Source of the DNA: Tritonibacter litoralis
GTDB taxonomy: Bacteria; Pseudomonadota; Alphaproteobacteria; Rhodobacterales; Rhodobacteraceae
Assembly (NCBI RefSeq): GCF_009496005.1
Contig: NZ_WIBF01000007.1
Span: 161,204 to 225,203, forward strand
Direction of reading: 5' to 3'
Length of the DNA stretch: 64,000 nt
The notes under the pieces are model-generated. The model was not told where the DNA came from. It worked only from the letters and a program-made list of their open reading frames with translations, and ran no database searches. A program made the position numbers and the translations under genes. Positions 62,386-64,000 of this stretch are shown here, one piece after another (positions within the stretch are counted from its first letter, which is position 1; every line of letters starts with the position of its first letter).

Positions 62386-62664
62386 TTAGCCCAGCAGCGC
62401 GATGGTGCTGCTGCCTGCGCCGGTGCGCAGCGCGTGAACCTCTGTCAATTCAGGATCATTGATCCAGGCTTTGGCGGCATCCGCGGTTTCAAATTCCAGA
62501 ATGACACCCAGACCGGTTTCCATCTCACCTTCGAGGATGGTTTGCTGGGGGGAGGCTGCTGCAACTTTGCCGCCGTGACGGCTCAGCGCTTCACCGGCTT
62601 TCTCGCGGTAGGCTGCAAGGCTTTCGGGCTTGGTTACGATGATATTTGCGTAGGCATAGACCAT
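62386..62664 (-). CDS. DUF1330 (EthD-fold-like) small protein
   Basis: A 92-residue protein of the DUF1330 family (PF07045), a small dimeric alpha+beta barrel. The opening YANIIVTKPESLAAYREKAG, the middle GGKVAA and the later VILEFETADAAKAWINDPEL are typical. The function is unknown; relatives are thought to act as small oxygenases or stress proteins. The gene is divergent from the LysR gene at 62783, suggesting that LysR regulates it. Confidence 0.85.
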   Translation of the reverse strand: MVYAYANIIVTKPESLAAYREKAGEALSRHGGKVAAASPQQTILEGEMETGLGVILEFETADAAKAWINDPELTEVHALRTGAGSSTIALLG

Positions 62665-62782
62665 AGGACATCTCCGATTTGCGGTGATCCCTATATGGAA
62701 GGTCGCAGCCTATGCGAAAATAAGTGATTTCGCATGCAGGATGTGCGAAATTGCATGGGTATCGATTTTGGACCGCAACACA

Positions 62783-63679
62783 ATGGCACAGCTCAATTGG
62801 GACGACCTCCGCTCTATACTTGCATTGGTGCAGTCGCGCAGCCTTTCGCAGGCGGGGCAGCGATTGGGGTTGAGCTATACAACCGTCGCCCGCCGTGTCC
62901 AACGTGCCGAAGACGCCTTGGGCTATCCGCTGTTTGAACGGCACCCCGATGGATACGTGCCCCTACCCAAGGCCCATGAGATCGCGCGCGCTGCCGAGCG
63001 TATGGAGCAGGAAGAGCTGGGGCTGATGCGTAGGTTGTCCGGGCAACAGCCCGAGCTGTCGGGCCCATTGACGTTTACTGCGCCGCAGCTATTGATCCAG
63101 ACCCATCTCGCGCCGCTCTTGGCGGAATTCACCGGGCGTTACCCGGACGTCGACCTCAGCGTTAAGGCAGGGTACGATGTTCTGGATCTCAGCCGACGTG
63201 AGGCAGACCTCGCGTTGCGGATCAGCCATGAACCTCAAAGCGCTCTTGTGGGCCGTCGACTGTGTGATCAACGGAGCGCATTTTTTGCAACGCCCGACAT
63301 CGTAGAGGCCGCAGCCAAGTCGCCGGAACGTCCCGTAGACTGGTTGCTCTTTGCGCATCAACCCAATGTGCCAGAAGTCGCGCAAGCCGTGCACCCTGAG
63401 ATTAAGATCCGTGCACGTCTCGACGATATGGGGGCGTTGATCGCCGCGGCCGAAGCGGGGATGGGCGTGTTGCGTATGCCCTTGTTCCTGGGCCTGGCCA
63501 GTTCGCATCTGACTCGCTTGCCACATTTGCCAGCGACGCCCTATGCGCCGATCTGGCTTCTCAACCACCGTGATTTGCAAGGCAACGCCAAGCTGATGGC
63601 TCTTAAAGACATACTGATCCCCTGGTTCCGGCAGAATCTCCACCTCTTTCAAGGGGGCGAGCCAAAAAGCGAGTCGTAA
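62783..63679 (+). CDS. LysR-family regulator
   Basis: A 298-residue regulator. The helix-turn-helix is LSQAGQRLGLSYTTVARRVQ with AEDALGYPLFER; the substrate-binding lobes follow, starting about residue 90 (LTFTAPQLLIQTHLAPLLAEF). The C-terminal AAAEAGMGVLRMPLFLGLAS segment is common in this family. The ATG at 62783 has a weak site (GGA); the open frame begins earlier without support. It is divergent from DUF1330 and ends at a short hairpin terminator overlapping its stop. Confidence 0.88.
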   Translation: MAQLNWDDLRSILALVQSRSLSQAGQRLGLSYTTVARRVQRAEDALGYPLFERHPDGYVPLPKAHEIARAAERMEQEELGLMRRLSGQQPELSGPLTFTAPQLLIQTHLAPLLAEFTGRYPDVDLSVKAGYDVLDLSRREADLALRISHEPQSALVGRRLCDQRSAFFATPDIVEAAAKSPERPVDWLLFAHQPNVPEVAQAVHPEIKIRARLDDMGALIAAAEAGMGVLRMPLFLGLASSHLTRLPHLPATPYAPIWLLNHRDLQGNAKLMALKDILIPWFRQNLHLFQGGEPKSES

Positions 63680-63693
63680 GCCCGACTCGTTTT
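63670..63693 (+). terminator. Short terminator at the end of the LysR gene
   Basis: CGAGTCG (63670-63676) and CGACTCG (63683-63689) form a 7-bp stem with a 6-base loop containing the TAA stop, followed by TTTTGATTG. Confidence 0.65.
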
Positions 63694-64000
63694 GATTGTT
63701 TGATTTGGAGTTTGTTTGGTTTGTTTTGTGGATAAGTGTGTTTGTTATTTTATCTTATGTTGTGTTTGGTTGTTTTGGGTTTGGTTTTTGGGATTTTGTG
63801 TTTGTGGTTTGGGATTGGGTTTGCGTTTGGTAGGGGAGTTTATCGGCGCATAACCCATTGATATTGTTTTATATTTCAAAAAGATTGTGATTTTTGTGAT
63901 TTTTGGGTTGCGGGTGTTTTGGGTTACCCGTAAAAGCCCCTTCACCGGCGGCGCTGAGGCGCTGCGGGGCGCGGCGGGGACGCTGCGGGACACACCGGAG
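63694..64000. other. G/T-rich low-complexity stretch with a DnaA box
   Basis: From about 63690 to 63840 the plus strand is almost only G and T. It contains TGTGGATAA (63727-63735), the complement of the consensus DnaA box TTATCCACA. After 63900 the composition turns GC-rich (CGGCGGCGC..., GCGCGGCGGGG). A possible 82-codon frame on the minus strand is biased in composition and is not believed. It may be the edge of an rRNA operon, an origin-like region, or a replication-related spacer. Confidence 0.45.

Noticed and set aside
63745..63993. Open frame of 82 codons on the minus strand
   Set aside because: Its Asn/Thr/Gln/Pro-rich end merely reflects the G/T bias of the other strand; no ribosome site or homology supports it.

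Overview
The gene content, gene order and base composition (moderately GC-rich) suggest a chromosomal stretch of a marine Rhodobacteraceae (Roseobacter-group) alphaproteobacterium. Supporting signs are the prs/YcgN/ribF neighbourhood, a MaoC dehydratase beside a TIGR01459-type HAD hydrolase, a manganese-type pyrophosphatase, a fused FdsG-FdsB formate dehydrogenase subunit, RTX-type secretion, and an intergenic hairpin plus tail of a kind I recall from this family (21591-21654). No phage, transposase, CRISPR array or rRNA gene was recognised.

Layout. 0-3.7 kb: a CGNR-type regulator cut by the window edge, divergent from an exported alpha/beta hydrolase, then a DEAD-box RNA helicase. 4.2-6.4 kb: a chemoreceptor with an internally duplicated sensor. 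6.4-13.2 kb: a six-gene operon on the minus strand (binding protein, fused permease, ATPase, MBL hydrolase, histidine phosphatase, HAD phosphatase), divergent from a DeoR regulator; it looks like a phospho-compound uptake and dephosphorylation system. 13.5-17.7 kb: an exported 38-residue-repeat protein paired with a second chemoreceptor, an H-type lectin, and a MerR/NTF2-like pair with a MerR-type promoter. 17.9-32.8 kb: mostly housekeeping genes (IMPase-like phosphatase, prs, ribF, Mn-pyrophosphatase, tatD/holB/tmk cluster, D-Ala-D-Ala carboxypeptidase, SPOR lipoprotein), interrupted by a LuxR-type regulator with a lux-box-like palindrome. A tRNA-Ser(UGA) follows at 33.0 kb.

33.8-38.0 kb: a 1400-residue secreted 5'-nucleotidase/beta-propeller/RTX protein. 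38.1-45.1 kb: a compact exopolysaccharide locus (UDP-xylose synthase type, GalE, cellulose-synthase-like glycosyltransferase, GH26-like hydrolase, small exported protein, second glycosidase). 45.6-48.2 kb: nadA-nadB. 48.6-52.7 kb: a 1185-residue protein with papain-like catalytic motifs and a small acidic partner, the most novel-looking unit here. 52.8-54.6 kb: a third chemoreceptor. 55.4-62.3 kb: a MarR-like regulator, a LysR regulator, NAD-dependent molybdenum formate dehydrogenase (fused gamma-beta, then alpha) and a P5C-reductase-like gene. 62.4-64.0 kb: a DUF1330 gene, a LysR gene and a strikingly G/T-rich stretch containing one perfect DnaA box.

Together the window shows a motile, chemotactic marine heterotroph that scavenges phosphorylated and nucleotide-like compounds (ABC operon, RTX nucleotidase), oxidises formate, and makes an unusual synthase-type polysaccharide. 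Three chemoreceptors occur without any che genes nearby. All functional statements come from reading motifs and context; no database search was run.
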